Shown in pieces: positions 23,586 through 36,409 of a stretch of DNA of 64,000 bases. The notes beneath the pieces were generated by a model. It was not told where the DNA came from. It saw nothing but the letters and a program-made list of their open reading frames with translations, and made no database searches. Made by a program: the position numbers and the translations under genes. The first letter of the stretch is position 1. Each line of letters opens with the position of its first letter. Source of the stretch: Chimonanthus salicifolius (taxonomy: Eukaryota; Streptophyta; Magnoliopsida; Laurales; Calycanthaceae); contig CM023539.1 in assembly GCA_013350335.1 (NCBI GenBank), forward strand, positions 28,575,043 through 28,639,042. Direction: 5' to 3'.

Positions 23586-24530
23586 AAGGACAATCTTTAA
23601 TGAAATGTCCCATTTGTTTGCATCTGAAGCATACTCGGCTGTCAGTTGCTGGAACGTTGTTCTGTGGACATTGCTTTACCGTGTGACCTGGCTGATTACA
23701 CGTGTAGCATGCCACTTGTCTGGGCCCAGCGTAACTGGTCTGTCCCACAAATGTTTGTCCCTTCCTAGTGAATGAACTTTTACTAAATTTCCTCTTTTTG
23801 TTAGGCAGAGGAGGTTTCGGTGCATCTCCTTGCCGAGACCGATCCACATTTCTGTTAGTGGTGTTAACTGCTTCCACCATAGAAGCTCGACTAATCACCT
23901 CTTCTAAAGTGGCAAATTGAATTCCTGCCACTTGCCGCTGAAGGAAAGGACGAAGTCCCTCAATATAATGCTGGATTTTCTCCTCCTCATTGTCAAAGAT
24001 GCGGGGAGCATATTGATAAAGATTTAGAAACTTTGCGGTGTACTGGGCTACCGTGTCGGAGCCCTGTTTTAGATTGAGGAATTGTCTCCTCTTAGCATCC
24101 CTTGCCACCTTTGGATAATAGCGAGAAAGGAAAGCTGTACCCAAATCATGGGTTCACGATTTCTCGCATTATATCTGACTTCCCACCATTTATAGGCGTC
24201 TCCCTCCAATTGATAGGTGGCGAGAGTCACCTTTAGGTCCTCAGCTGTGGCTAGAGTGTCGAAGATTCGTCCAATCTGGTTAATCCAGTTTTCAGCTTCA
24301 GTTGGTTCCGCATTTCCCGAGAAAGTCGGCGGGTTTAATTGTTTGAAATTTTTCAGAGCTGAAGTAGCTCTTCCCTCGGGAGTTCTCTCCCGTGGTCAGC
24401 GGAGATCATCTACAACCCTTTGGAAAGCGTCCACAGTGACACGGACTGCGTCTAAGAGTTCAGGTTGATTCTCTAGGGGTGGTACTGCATTCTCCCCCTG
24501 GTTTTCAGAATCTCCCCGTGATTTTGACAT
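23586..24530 (-). pseudogene. unit 3 gag remnant
   Basis: Gag from ATG 24530 with the shared TGA and frameshift, then FLSRYYPKVARDAKRRQF and the first knuckle [14 protein letters not shown]. The second knuckle runs to KDCPY before the deletion junction, after which the frame reads LTR sequence. Nearly identical to unit 1. Confidence 0.85.
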
Positions 24531-24828
24531 CCTGAGGATCATAGGTGTCAATAACATAGTTCAAAGTAAAAATTTCATCACAACACACAGTAACTAAACA
24601 TACTTATATATATTACATTCAAAGGAGATACATAGTCCTTTATACATCCAAGCATATAGATATTCACACATACATACTCCTACTCCTTCCAGTTTCCCAT
24701 ACTAATACTTTCTTACATTCTACGATCACTCTCACATTTTTCCTTACATCTTTACATTTTCACATGTTCTTACATTTTTACAACATTCCCTTTCATCCTC
24801 TTCTTTATTTTCGAGCCCTACACCTTGA

Positions 24829-25344
24829 TCAGTTTTCAGAGAAAGACAGTGCATCAGAACTACTGTCAATATAGTGAGGGCATGCTCTATAAAGATGTCC
24901 ATACTCACTGCAGTCGGTGCATTGAATATTGATTCCCATTCTTACATAAAAACAGTCAACTCTCATATGCCCAGTCGCACCACAGACAGGACAGATAGGT
25001 GGGTATCGCAAAGTACATTGCTCATAAATGTGTCCAATTTGTCCGCATAACAAACAAATAGGTGACTGTGTTGCCACTGAATGAGCAACTGGAGCTGCTT
25101 CTGGTACAGGCTGGTTAACTGGATAAGGTTCATGGGCTTGGGCTGCTTCAACTATAGAGCTCGATGAATAGTGAGGTGAAGGGGTACGTTGGTCACTAGA
25201 GGATGAGATTATGATAGTTTCAGTCAGTTCTGAATCAGTCGACCATATTTCTATCCCTGACTCACTAGTGGATGATTCAATAGTAATAGGATTTCTTCTA
25301 GTACCTCTTCCCATAACCCTGGCGGGAATCCTGTTGTTAGACAT
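24829..25344 (-). CDS. unit 3 extra ORF: triple CCHC zinc-knuckle protein
   Basis: Intact 171-aa frame with the same product as unit 1 (13823-14338), including all three CCHC knuckles. It lies between the primer site 25477-25488 and the gag start 24530. An upstream in-frame ATG at 25434 would extend it through a poly-Lys stretch encoded by the poly-T run, which I think is not the true start. Its integrity while gag and pol of this unit are destroyed probably reflects recent duplication. Confidence 0.78.
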   Translation of the reverse strand: MSNNRIPARVMGRGTRRNPITIESSTSESGIEIWSTDSELTETIIISSSSDQRTPSPHYSSSSIVEAAQAHEPYPVNQPVPEAAPVAHSVATQSPICLLCGQIGHIYEQCTLRYPPICPVCGATGHMRVDCFYVRMGINIQCTDCSEYGHLYRACPHYIDSSSDALSFSEN

Positions 25345-25491
25345 ATCTGTCCAAAACAACACAACAGAGTCAGTGGCATACTGAAATTTTTTTTTTTTTT
25401 TAAATCCAACTATGTTTGAGCTCACTATAAGCATCTAACTACGTACTACCCATCACAGTCCGAGAGCTTGAATCATGCTCTGATAACACCT

Positions 25492-28400
25492 TGTCACGCC
25501 CCGAACCCAGATGTGGGCCGGAACGTGACTAATTATTATTTTTTTTTTAAACAATAAACTCTAATCACCCATCATCATAACTAGGCTGGATCTTCAAGTT
25601 TACCAAAACCCGATCCTAGAAAATGTCACACGTGCTTTTCACACATGGACTCAAACATATACCATATGTCCCATATACAACCCATATCACACAACGAATA
25701 TTTTTATCCATCAGCGTTACGCACGAAAGCATAGTGGATATAATGTATACGACATTAAAACTTACAGACATAAGTTTTTTATGCCACATGAGGCATATTC
25801 ATTATAAATACTCAAACACATTTAAACAAGCAAATGGTTTACACGTGCGGAAAACCTTAGGAACTTCTAAGTTCCGACTTTCAACGAGGCACCACTGGTC
25901 CCTCCAATCCTTCCTCTGGTTCAGATCCTGCATTGTAAGGGACGTGAGCAACAGCCCAATGGGGAGAACTAACCATAAAATCCAATGACTGTAATGCAAC
26001 AATGCATAAGCAATGCATGTCATATAAAAGCATGTTATATCCCATTTTCACCCTAGGATCATCTTCTAAGGTTTTTACTCACATTGTATTGTTAACACTG
26101 GGGTCAGTCCCCAGCCATGTTACAACACCGGGGTCAGCCCCCATTTAAAGTTCCAACCAGAACTAATATTAATTCCTCCACGGAAATAATATAACAACTT
26201 GCAAGTGCATAAGGTCTCCACGACCCGGTCTACTAGCCCATCCAACACCAACGGTTGATGGCGGTCGACCACAGCCTATTAATACGTCCATTCCAACGGT
26301 TCGCAAACGGTGTTGGGCTAATCTCAGCAATTATAGCCTAACGGCAAAAATCAAACTTTACAAAGTTATTATTTTCCACAGATTTAACTTATGAACATAA
26401 TTATCACATGCAAATGTCAAATGCATGATAATGCATGATTTCCAGTGCCCTCCTTACACAGGGACTTATTCTGAGAGAACCACCATATTTCAGCCTTACA
26501 TTTGGTGTATCCAATACCAATACAAGAGATCAATAAAACAATCAATATCACACAACATATAAAACTGGATTTAATAACACGAATGCCTTCACCCAGTTTT
26601 TACCCGACAATTCCCAGACACTCCATGGGTCCATACTGCGTTAGAGACTAAAAGTCCTCGACTCCCCGACACCATTTTAACGCCTACGTTCTAAACAGTT
26701 AGAATATTTACATCCCTTACATGTAGGCAGTGTCAGGTCTTGTATTCTAGACCTATATAGCCTTTTCCATCTTTAATTGACCATGGGTCCCATTTCAGTC
26801 TGATGTTAGTGGGTTTAACATATAACACAATACAAGTGTTGGTTCGAGTCTCCTCACCTTCTCCGGTTGAGTTTTTCACAGAAAATCTGTAAGATAGAGT
26901 AAAATGTATAAATTTTCTATTTGTCAGTATATACGCATAATAATCTCCCAAACCCCGTGGTATTTTTTCAGAAAACATGATATGTGTAATGAGTCACCTA
27001 GGCTCTTTCCACTCCTTTAAATCATGTCAGAAAGTTAGTTGTCAGCCATCCAAAACATTACAATAAAATGAAAAATATAAAGTACTCAGTGCCTTCTCTC
27101 GTATTGTCTTCTGGAGAAAGGACCATGAAGACGTATTGTGAGAGGCCCAGAGGGTACAGAGACAGTAAAGTAAATAAAAATACTCAGTGCCCTATCCTCG
27201 TATTGTCTTCTGGAAGAAGGACTATGGAGACATATTGAGAATGTGGCCCAGAGGGTACAGAGACAGTAAAGTAAATAAAAGTACTCAGTGCCCTATCCTC
27301 GTATTGTCTTCTGGAAGAAGGACTATGGAGACGTATTGAGAATGTGGCCCAGAGGGTACAGTAAAGGAATTTAAACACACAAGGCGGAAAATAAACACAC
27401 AATAGTCAGATGGGGTTAATCTTTTTCCCGATTTTACTTAGGGTCAAAAATTATATTTTGAACGTAAAATAATACGAATATTAAGGGTAAAATTTAAATT
27501 TTAAGAGGAAATCTATTTTTCCTCCATAAAAAAACTCATTTTTCTTTGAACCCCAATACTAAGCTATTTTACTCCTAATTTGCTATGGAGTTAATAAAAA
27601 TAAAAATAGAATTATTTCGATACTTTGGGTGCAAAATTCTGTGTAAGATTGACTAAATTTTAAAACCCTTAAAAGAATACGGGAAACCCAAATGTTTGGA
27701 TGCTGCTGGTATGGCCAAAGCAAGAGAAAGAAGAGGAAAGAAAAGAAAATAGGAGAGAGAGGGCTTGTTGTTTTTGAAAGAGGGAGAGGGAGCAAAACAG
27801 CAAAGGTGTGTTTTTTTCTTTTTTTCTTTATGTTCTAGCTTCCTCGCCGATTACTCCTATTTATAGGCAACCGTATGGATTTTTTTAATCATACAGGTTG
27901 CCGAAGTTATTCATAGGTTTATAGGTTTTTTAATAACTATGCATTTATTGTTATATATTTTATAATTACTATTACAACTGCCACCAACCGCATAGGCAAT
28001 TGGCGGTGTTGTAATCTTCCAACACAGCTACAAGCTACATCCGTAGCTTTAAAACTCATCTTTCATCTGTTTCTGATATTATTTTATAATATAATATTAG
28101 TTTATTCTTTTTACTATTTACATCTATGTCCTTTATTTTATCGGGGTATTTCAGGGTCTCACTAAATTGATACAATTAGTTCAGTAGGTCAGGTATTAAA
28201 AACTAAGCATGGTATTAAAATTTGGAGTGAAATCTATCTCAAAACTCAGTGTTTTTGCTAAAAATCACCGTTTTAACAAAATCTCTTAATCTTCAAAATT
28301 CTTTTTGAAAGTATCCAACCCTATAGTTTGATAGAGTAAATTTGTCTGATAAAAACATTCTAAAGTTTCAAAGTGTTTTGAAGTCAAAAACCACATTTTC

Positions 28401-28940
28401 TAAGTGAAAGAATATTCAGCGGCCCATATTTCATGGCTTAAAATAAATATCAAAAACTAACTATTTTAGAGTGTAAAGAAATAAACAACTTAGTTATAAT
28501 ACAGATTGAGTACTGAGTCTCTCTGTATATTTTTACGACTTCCTCTGTCCTGTCAAATTGGGGTTTTACCACTTTAAAACTTAGGGGTAAAATAAATTAG
28601 TGAAATTATAGCGAGATTGACATGTCATTAGGTCCGGAATTTAAAAATAATGTATAATCTAAAATTTGAAGTTCAAACTAAGTCAAATGACTGAGTTTAT
28701 ATAGCAGCTAAGGTTTAAGCCTAAAATAATATTATTATTATATTCGTAACTCACCCATATATCTTTGAAACTTAATTAGAAGAGTTACCGGATTCGGATC
28801 AAGTCAAACTTAGATCCGTTGAAAAACTTATTTGATACACTTTACGATTAGAGGAAAATATTTCATAATTAACGGATAAAAATTATTTAATTAATCATAA
28901 TTAATCATAATTAATTCCTAAATTCGGCTGGGGTATTACA
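25492..28940 (-). repeat. G1 LTR-D (3449 bp), outermost 5' LTR
   Basis: Complete LTR, TGTCACGCCCC...GGGTATTACA on plus. Its first half carries LTR-B-type variants, while the second half is more distinct. It is not followed by a polypurine tract but by the G0 LTR (TTATAAGAAAATGAAAAAT), as expected for the outer edge of the array. Confidence 0.92.
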
Positions 28941-30513
28941 TTATAAGAAAATGAAAAATATAAAGTACTCATTGCCTTCTCTCGTGTTGCCTTTTGGAAG
29001 GACCATGAAGACATATTGTGAGAGTCCCAGAGGGTATAGAGACAGTAAAGTACATAAAAGTACTCAGTGCCCTATTCTCGTATTGCCTTCTAGAAGGACC
29101 ATGAAGACGTATTGAGAATTTGGCCCAGAGGGCACAGTACAAGAATTTAAACACACAATGCGGGAAGATAAACACACAATCGTCAGTTAGGGTTAATCTT
29201 TTCCCTGATTTTAGTTAGGGTCAAAAACTATATTTTGAACGTAAAATAATACAAATCTTGAGGGTGAAATTTAAATTTTTGGAAGAAACCTATTTTTCCC
29301 TCCATTTAAAAAAATCTCATTATTAAACTCCAATATTAAGCTATTCTACTCCTAACTTGCTCTAGAGTTAATAAAAATAAGAATACGGTCGTTTTGATAC
29401 TTGGATGAAAAATTATGTCTAAGATTGATTAAGTTCGAGAACCCTCGAAAGAACGCGGGAAAACCCAAAGGTTCGGCTGCTGCTCGAACGAAAAAAGAAG
29501 AAATGAAGAAGTAGAAGAAAACAACCGACAGTAGTAAAGTTTTTTTGTTTTCCTGCCTCCTTCTCTTCTTCCTCAATTTATGACCGTACGAGTGGATTTT
29601 CCACCATACACGTCCCACGGCTACCTCTGTAGCTTTCAGACAGTTGGTTGATTGCTATCTTATGAAGTTTTTTACAATATTATATTAATTTATTCTTTTT
29701 ACTATTTATATCTATGTCATTTCTCTCATCTGGGTATTTCGGGGTCTCACTAAATTGATATAATTGGCTTACTAGATAAGGTATTAAAAACTAAGCATGA
29801 TATTAAAATTTGGAGTGAAATCTATGTAAAAAATCCAGTGTTTTTGCTAAAAATCACCATTTTAACAAGATCTCCTAATTTTGAAGATTTTCTTTGAAAA
29901 GATCCAATCTTATAGGTTGATAGAGTAAAGTTATCCGATAAAAACATTTTCTTAAGTAAAAAACAACATTTTCCAATGAAAAAATATTCAACGGTCCATA
30001 TTTCATGACTTAAAGTAAACATAAAAAACTCACTATTTTTTTAGTGTAAAGAAATAAACAACTTAGTTATAATAAAGATTGAGTACTGAGTCTCTCCGTA
30101 TATTTTTAGCACTTTCTCTACCCTATCAAATTGAGGTTTTACCTACTTTAAAACTTAGGGGTAAAATAAATTAGCAAAACTATAATGAGATTAGCATATC
30201 ATTAGGTCAGGAATTTAAAAATAATGCATAATCTAAAATTTGAAGTTCAAACTAAGTCAAATGATTGAGTTTATATAGTAGTTAAGGTTTAAGCCTAAAA
30301 TTTTATTATTATTATATTCATAACTTCCCATATATCTTTGAAACTTAATTAAAAGAGCTATCGGATTCAGATCGAGTCAAACTCAGATCCGTTGGAAAAC
30401 TTATTTGATAATCTTCACGATTAGAGGAAAATAATTCATAATTAGCGGCTAAAAATTATTTAATTAATCACAATTAATAATAATTAACTCCTAAATTGGG
30501 CTGGGGTATTACA
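28941..30513 (-). repeat. 3' LTR of gypsy element G0, part 2
   Basis: Resumes the LTR broken at 6174 (expected CATTACAATAAAATG, found TTATAAGAAAATG) and ends CTGGGGTATTACA. It has two instead of three copies of the ~98-bp repeat. The first five bases are the target-site duplication. Many indels and substitutions relative to G1 show it is older. Confidence 0.87.
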
Positions 30514-31411
30514 TCCCACCCCCTTAAAAAAATTTCGTCCCAAAATTTAAATAGGAAAAGTCGTACCTTTAATTAGTGAAGAGACTTGAGTATAATTTCC
30601 TCATAATCGATTCTGGTTCCCAAGTGACGTGCTGAGTTCCTTGGTGTTACCATAACACTTGCACTAGTGGTATAGTTTTTCGTCGGATCACCTGAGTCCT
30701 GGTATCTTGGATCTCAAGGGTATTTCTTCAAACGATAGATCTTTAGAGATTTCGATGTCTTCCACGTTCAGCACATGAGATAGGGTCTGGTTCGTACTTC
30801 CTGAGCATAGACATATGAAATGTATTGTGTACCTTTTCCAAGCTCGGAGGCAGTGCTATCTCGTAAGCAACTTCTCAAATTCTCTTCAAAACCTCGAAAC
30901 GTCCAACGTATCGTGGTGACAACTTTCCTTTACGTCCAAACCTCTGTATTCCATGACGTGGAGCTACACGTAAGAACACAAAGTCTTCGACTTCAAATTC
31001 CAATGGTCTCTGTCTTTTATCAGCGTAACTTTTTTGTCGGTTCTGAGCGGCTTTGAGATGTTGCATTATGACTTCCACTTGTTTTGTTGTTTCACGTAGC
31101 ATATCTGGTCCTAGCAGAGCTTTGTCTTCTACTTCAGTCCAACACAGAGGTGATCTACAAGGTCTACTGTACAAAGCCTCGTACGATGCCATTTGTATCC
31201 TTGATTGATAACTGTTGTTCTATAAAAATTCAATTAAAGCTAGGTGATTTTCTCAGCTTCCTTGCATGTCCATGACACATGCTCTCAACATGTCTTCTAA
31301 TGTCTGGATAGTTCTCTCAAACTGACCATTTGTCTGAGGATGAAATGTTATAATAAAACATAACCTTGTACCTAACTACGTCTGTAGCCCTTGCCAAAAT
31401 CGAGAGACAAA
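30514..31411 (-). pseudogene. G0 integrase, catalytic and C-terminal part
   Basis: Contains the polypurine remnant, the chromodomain-like tail (broken), GPFEVLKRI-type sequence and MASYEALYSR. Unlike G1 it also keeps the segment around the catalytic glutamate (ERTIQTLEDML), with two stops between it and SDRDT. It therefore shows what the G1 units lost. Confidence 0.8.
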
Positions 31412-31969
31412 TCAGGTATCTCTATCTGACACGATGGAGACTGGCACTCCATGTAGTCGGACTATCTCCTTGATATACAACTTACTCAGAGTGGTTAAAG
31501 TGTCTTTCTTTCGAATAGGTAGAAAATGGGTTGACTTAGTCAGTCGGTCCACAATTACCCATATGGAGTCACTCTTTCTTGCTAATTTTGGAAATCCTGT
31601 TACAAAATCCATGGTAATGTGTATCCACTTCCATTTGGCTACTGGAAGAGGTTGCATTTTTCTATCAGGTCGTTGATGTTTAGCTTTGATTTGTTGACAG
31701 GTTAAACATTTAGAAACAAAGTCTGCCACTTCCCTCTTCATTCCTCTCCACCAGAATTGTGTGTTTAAATCACGACACATCTTAGTACTACTAGGATGAA
31801 CTGCAAACTTAGAGTGGTGGAAATGTCTAAGCACTTCATCTCTGCATCCTTCTGACTCTAGTACGAACAGTCGACCTTTGAAAGTTAAACCTCCGTCTGT
31901 TCTAACCTTCCAATCTTCTAACTCTGTTCCATTCGATAGTTGAGCTATCATTTCTTGTGCCTCAACGTC
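31412..31969 (-). pseudogene. G0 integrase N-terminal zinc domain and catalytic core
   Basis: 179-aa open stretch. H2C2 zinc domain (HHSKFAVHPSSTKM ... CLTCQQIKAKHQRP), first catalytic Asp in MDFVTGFP, 'IWVIVDRLTKSTHFLPI', second Asp in SDRDT, then a TGA. All of this is absent from G1 units 1 and 2. Confidence 0.88.
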
Positions 31970-32366
31970 GCTTTGTTGTCATTCCAGTACTATTCCGACT
32001 ATTTCGGGTTGCAGTACTAGATTTTGAATCCGTGCCGATTCCCTAATTTAAACTAATTCTAAATCATAGTCAAATAGAATTTCTAATAATTTCCACTGTA
32101 ATGACGTTACCTTTGCAATGTCACCACGAGACTTCCTACTTAGGGCATCTGCTACCACATTAACTTTTCTACGATGGTAGGAGAGTTCAAAGTCGTAATC
32201 TCCTAAATACTCCATTCATCTCCACTGCCTCATATTTAAATCTTTCTGAGTGAATAAATACTTGAAACTATGATGATCAGAAAAGATATTGAATCGTTCA
32301 CCATATAAGTAATGTCTCTAAAGTTTCAGGACGAAGACCACTGCTGCTAGTTCTAAGTCATGAGTT
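31970..32366 (-). pseudogene. G0 RNase H remnant, truncated
   Basis: RNase H sequence ([26 protein letters not shown]) with stops. Similarity ends at about 32366 within '[13 protein letters not shown]', followed by unrelated AT-rich DNA. Reverse transcriptase, gag, the 5' LTR and the rest of the LARD 3' LTR are missing from the window. Confidence 0.8.
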
Positions 32367-35300
32367 GTACATCACTAGTTCTCGAAACGAATTGAGATTC
32401 AAACCATTGTGAGAAATATCATTCTCGTGATATTAACAACTATTAATAATATTAGGATATTTTTAACTTATTGATTTTTTACTAAGAAGTTAAAAAAAAA
32501 AATCTTGTGAAAATATATAATATTTAAAATAATGAAAATATAATAAATGAAAATACTAATAAAATAAAATAGTTAAGAAATTTATCGGTAATTTACTGAG
32601 AACTTATCGAGTATTTATCAAAATATTATTGTGATATTACCATTTATCACTTTTTTAATATGATTTTTTCAAGAATTTACTGCAGTGTCGATAAATCTCA
32701 AAATATTAGTGGCAATTGATATTTAATCGATAAAAATATAGTAAATTTGAAAATGTCACTAAATATTTACTATATTGATTGAAACAACCTATAATTATGA
32801 ATTCAAAGATTCGTTCTCACTGTGGGACGAGACTATATGGCTTGCACATTAGTTACGGTGGCTAACTTTAGTGCCACTCAAATGTATTATAAAGTAAAAC
32901 CAAAATGATCGGGAGGAGATTAGCCTGTCTTCATCTTTTCTGATGTCATGCCTCATCACAAATGGCAGCAATTGTGTTTTTTTATCACAATGCAGTGTAT
33001 TTATGTAAATAGTTTATTTGGTCTAAATTTTTAATATTATATTAAAGATCTTGAGTTTTATTTATTTCAGAATTGTCTAATAGACAAAGTTTATCTCATA
33101 TACAATATGAAGTTGAAATACCTATCTTACCTAGAAAAATAATTGAGAGGAGATTCATATGATGTAAAAACTCTTAAAGAAGTATTTGAGTAAAGAATTC
33201 TTTTTACTTGTATGTTGTGAATGTGAAAACGAAGTGACTTGATCACATTTGTCCAAAATAATGAATTAATAATATAGGTTGACTCACTGTCTGCAGAAGA
33301 CCTATGCTAGTGCATGAAATAACATCTAAGGGTGGTTTACATGTCCTTGACCACTTGGCAATATTGTTTTTTTAATCATTTCAGTTGCCAACAGCATAGA
33401 ATAATATATTAGATGATTAAAAAATTAATATATTTTATCCATACGTACAATGCAACTTATTTCAAAAATTGACCACAACAATCTATATCCGATGTACATG
33501 ATCAAAGCAGATATTGTCTAATACAGCTTGCAGATGAAGACAATGTACATAGAATAATTTAGACATGTTAGGTATTGTGCATCCCATCATTCATTAAGTG
33601 TGGATTCCACCATTCCTGTTTTAAGAAAAAGATTGAATATAATTTTGAATATTTGATTGATATTAAGGTGAAAATTTAAAAATATCTTTAAATTTACTTA
33701 TAATATTAAAAACACTTTGTGTTTTTAAAAATTCTAAACCAGCCACAAAGTTTTATGAAAGTTTGACTAAAACTCGAACTTAAATTTTCCGTTACTTCTC
33801 ATGTGAAATGCTTAGAATACAAAGTTGCCCCTATAGACAAAAGTAAAAAAAAATCTTATATTTAAAAATTTTTACTTACCAATTTATTTTTGAACAAGCA
33901 ACACCCCATATTCTTATTATATTATTTTTTCATGCATTTTTAATGATGTATACCCATGAATATTTTTTAATATTTTTATAGTATCCTTCACTTTTTTGTT
34001 CTTAGGGTCATCCCACATTTTTTTATTTTATTAACGTTCAAAAAATATTTTTTATAAAAAATTTGATTATAATTTTATTTTCCTTTCTTATTTTTCTTGA
34101 GAAGGCTATATTTTATTTTATTTTATATGATATAATGCATTGACTAACAATCAAGGGGAGTTTTTTGGAATTTTCATGAAAACTCAAGATTTTTTTTTTA
34201 AAATTTTGTCAATCACAAGGCGTTTTTTAGAATAATGAGAAAATTCACAGAATTTTTTGAACTTTTCCCTTGATATTATCTAAAAGAGGAATTAACTTTT
34301 GCTAAATATTTGAATGAAACCCTCCAATGATAAGATTTTGTGCGTAAAGTTATTAATAATCCCCTTAGGTAGTCACTATAAGCCGTAGTTATTTGTTCAT
34401 TGTCATTAATTGTATTTAATTTTAATACAATAAACTACCATCCTTGGATTAATCACATTCGTAATACATGAATTATTTGCACGGGACGACGTAAAAAGAA
34501 AAAAAAATAGCTGTGATAGATCATACATGGAAGGAATTACCTAAAACTATTCTTCCTTAAGATGGTTATCAAAGCAAAACATCGAGTGAAAATTAATTAT
34601 ATAACTCTACAGTCTACACATGGTCGAGTGCATATCACTTGGAAGGGTGTGATATTTCGCATGAAGATGGATGTAGCAATTAATCGCATTGTTTGGGTTT
34701 TACCAAATGTAAAGTTCAATCATTTAGTATTAGGCTAAAAAAATATTTAGTTTCTATTTATATTCTTATTATTTATGTAATGTATAAGTCTATAGCAAGT
34801 GATTATGAAGCAACATTTATGATAGAATTGTTAAGAAGGTATATCATGTGTTATGTTGAAAAAAAAAGATATCGGCAGCTTAATTAGCCTTAATTTCTCA
34901 AATAAAATTAGAATTTTGAGTTCGACTCTTCTCAAATTTACTTAATCTATAAGATTTGCAGATGATTTTATATATACATGACATCAATCTTAGCAATTTC
35001 CAGTATTCACTTTCTTTTATCACATGTGAGTGTGTGAATGAGGCATCGACTTTTATTTAGAGTCAACATCCTTTTTTCTTTGTTTTATTCCCTTTCTCTC
35101 CTTCATTGGCCGTTATTATTTAGCTGTTATTTACTCATTGTATGAAAGGGTAGCACACATTATAAGCCAAGAATACGATTTCTCCTCCACTAGTGCCGTT
35201 AACCACCGATTATTAGACATGTAAATAAGGGGTGTTGCATATATGTGATTCCCAGTCACCTTTGATTGACAATTGATGATAAGGTTTGATGACCCCACAA

Positions 35301-35710
35301 TCGCCTCCTAAGGAAAGAAAAGTTTTTTTTTTTTTTATAAAAAACTCAATCAAATGTTATTCTTATTTGGCCGATTTATTACATTTTGAAGATAAAAAAA
35401 TTACTACAATGAAATCCAACGATTTTTGCTTGAGGTAGGTGATCCAACTTGCTTAACATTTCCCAAATTTTTTGGGTCTAAGAATCCACCATAACAATGG
35501 GGTTCCTTGACTCTATTCTCGTTCATTTTCGTTAGCAAAAAAATTGGATCTAAGAATGGTCGACCAAGGTTGTCAAGGAGAGATGATTCTTACTTTGACA
35601 AAAACTTGGAGAGATGGATGACATGGCATGTGATATGGGATGAGATGCACGTGGAATTCTGACCACTTAATTGGGCTGAATTTGGTCATTTTTAAGGGAG
35701 TTGAAGGCAT
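32367..35710. other. AT-rich intergenic DNA, nothing recognised
   Basis: About 3.3 kb of AT-rich sequence with poly-A/T runs. No ORF with a recognisable motif, no LTR ends, no RNA gene. The 64-aa open frame at 34693 looks accidental. Confidence 0.55.
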
Positions 35711-35920
35711 TATTAGAATTCATAAAATATTATTACTCAATGTATATACTATTATAACTGTATTTATAGTCTCTAACCGACTCTTAGATTATTTCCGTCA
35801 AACTCAAACTCTAATTTAATCCTAAACCAAATAGATCTTTTGATTAGAGATTAACTCAAACTTAGATTTCTAATTTTATATGAAATCCTAATTAAATATG
35901 AATTCTAATATATTCTAATA
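35711..35920 (-). repeat. 210-bp Ty1/copia LTR
   Basis: On minus it opens TATTAGAATATATTAG (TGTTAGAATAT type with one change) and closes GAATTCTAATA. On the upstream side is a typical copia polypurine end (CTTGAGTTTAAGGGGGGA, 35921-35938). An internal TATA (CTATAAATACAG on minus) lies near 35760-35771. This is a 3' LTR; no matching 5' LTR was found. Confidence 0.7.
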
Positions 35921-36409
35921 TCCCCCCTTAAACTCAAGGGGTCCACTTGAGTTTCAAATTTTTGAACAAAAAAAACTAACAACTAGATAATCCAACAGTC
36001 CAATGATGCCATCTGGTGGAGCAGTAGCAGCTCAATGGTAAAGACGTGCCAGTGAAACAAAAAATCATGTAAGGTATGCTGTAGTTTGCCAGAGAAGAGG
36101 GGTTGTTGGTGTTGATGATTGTTTGCATACATACAATGGGTTACAGATGATGCAGAGCGAAGACGGTGCAAGAATGCTAGAGAGAAAAAAGATGGCAAGC
36201 GGTCAAAGCAAACAAGCTACCTATAAAAGCAAGTATAGAAGAAAAGATGTAGAAAAGACCGGTTCAAGTAGGGACTGCAAAATGCGAGGGGGTTGCAAAC
36301 ATTGGACTGTTATCAGGCTACAAAAGGTGATGGGGAGATTGAGGAAGAGGAACGGTTGCAAGGGTCAAAGTTCAATGACTAAAGGAAGACAGAACATTGT
36401 CATTCTTTC
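35921..36409 (-). other. copia 3' internal remnant, non-coding
   Basis: Sequence directly upstream (minus) of the copia polypurine tract. No pol motif is visible; a 99-aa plus-strand frame at 36123 is rich in Lys/Arg and probably accidental. Interrupted at 36409 by the solo gypsy LTR. Confidence 0.45.

Larger units (their letters stand above)
6175..28940 (-). mobile_element. G1: tandem LTR-sharing array of a gypsy chromovirus-like element
   Basis: Four LTR copies (6175-9617, 14488-17900, 22779-23585 truncated, 25492-28940) separate three internal regions, all on minus. Adjacent units share one LTR, so this is not a row of independent insertions. The whole array sits inside the G0 LTR with flanks TTACA (6170-6174) and TTATA (28941-28945), a 5-bp duplication with one change. 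Unit period is about 8.3 kb. LTR-A and LTR-C share CCCGGAACGCG and CATCGTC; LTR-B and LTR-D share CCGGAACGTG and CATCATC. Internal 1 and 3 are nearly identical and internal 2 differs. This fits duplication of a 16.6 kb segment by unequal recombination, then a deletion in the third unit. Confidence 0.88.

Noticed and set aside
36020..36060. tRNA-like A box (GCAGCTCAATGGTAAAG), possible tRNA gene or SINE head
   Set aside because: No B box at the right distance, no cloverleaf and no poly-A tail with flanking duplication.
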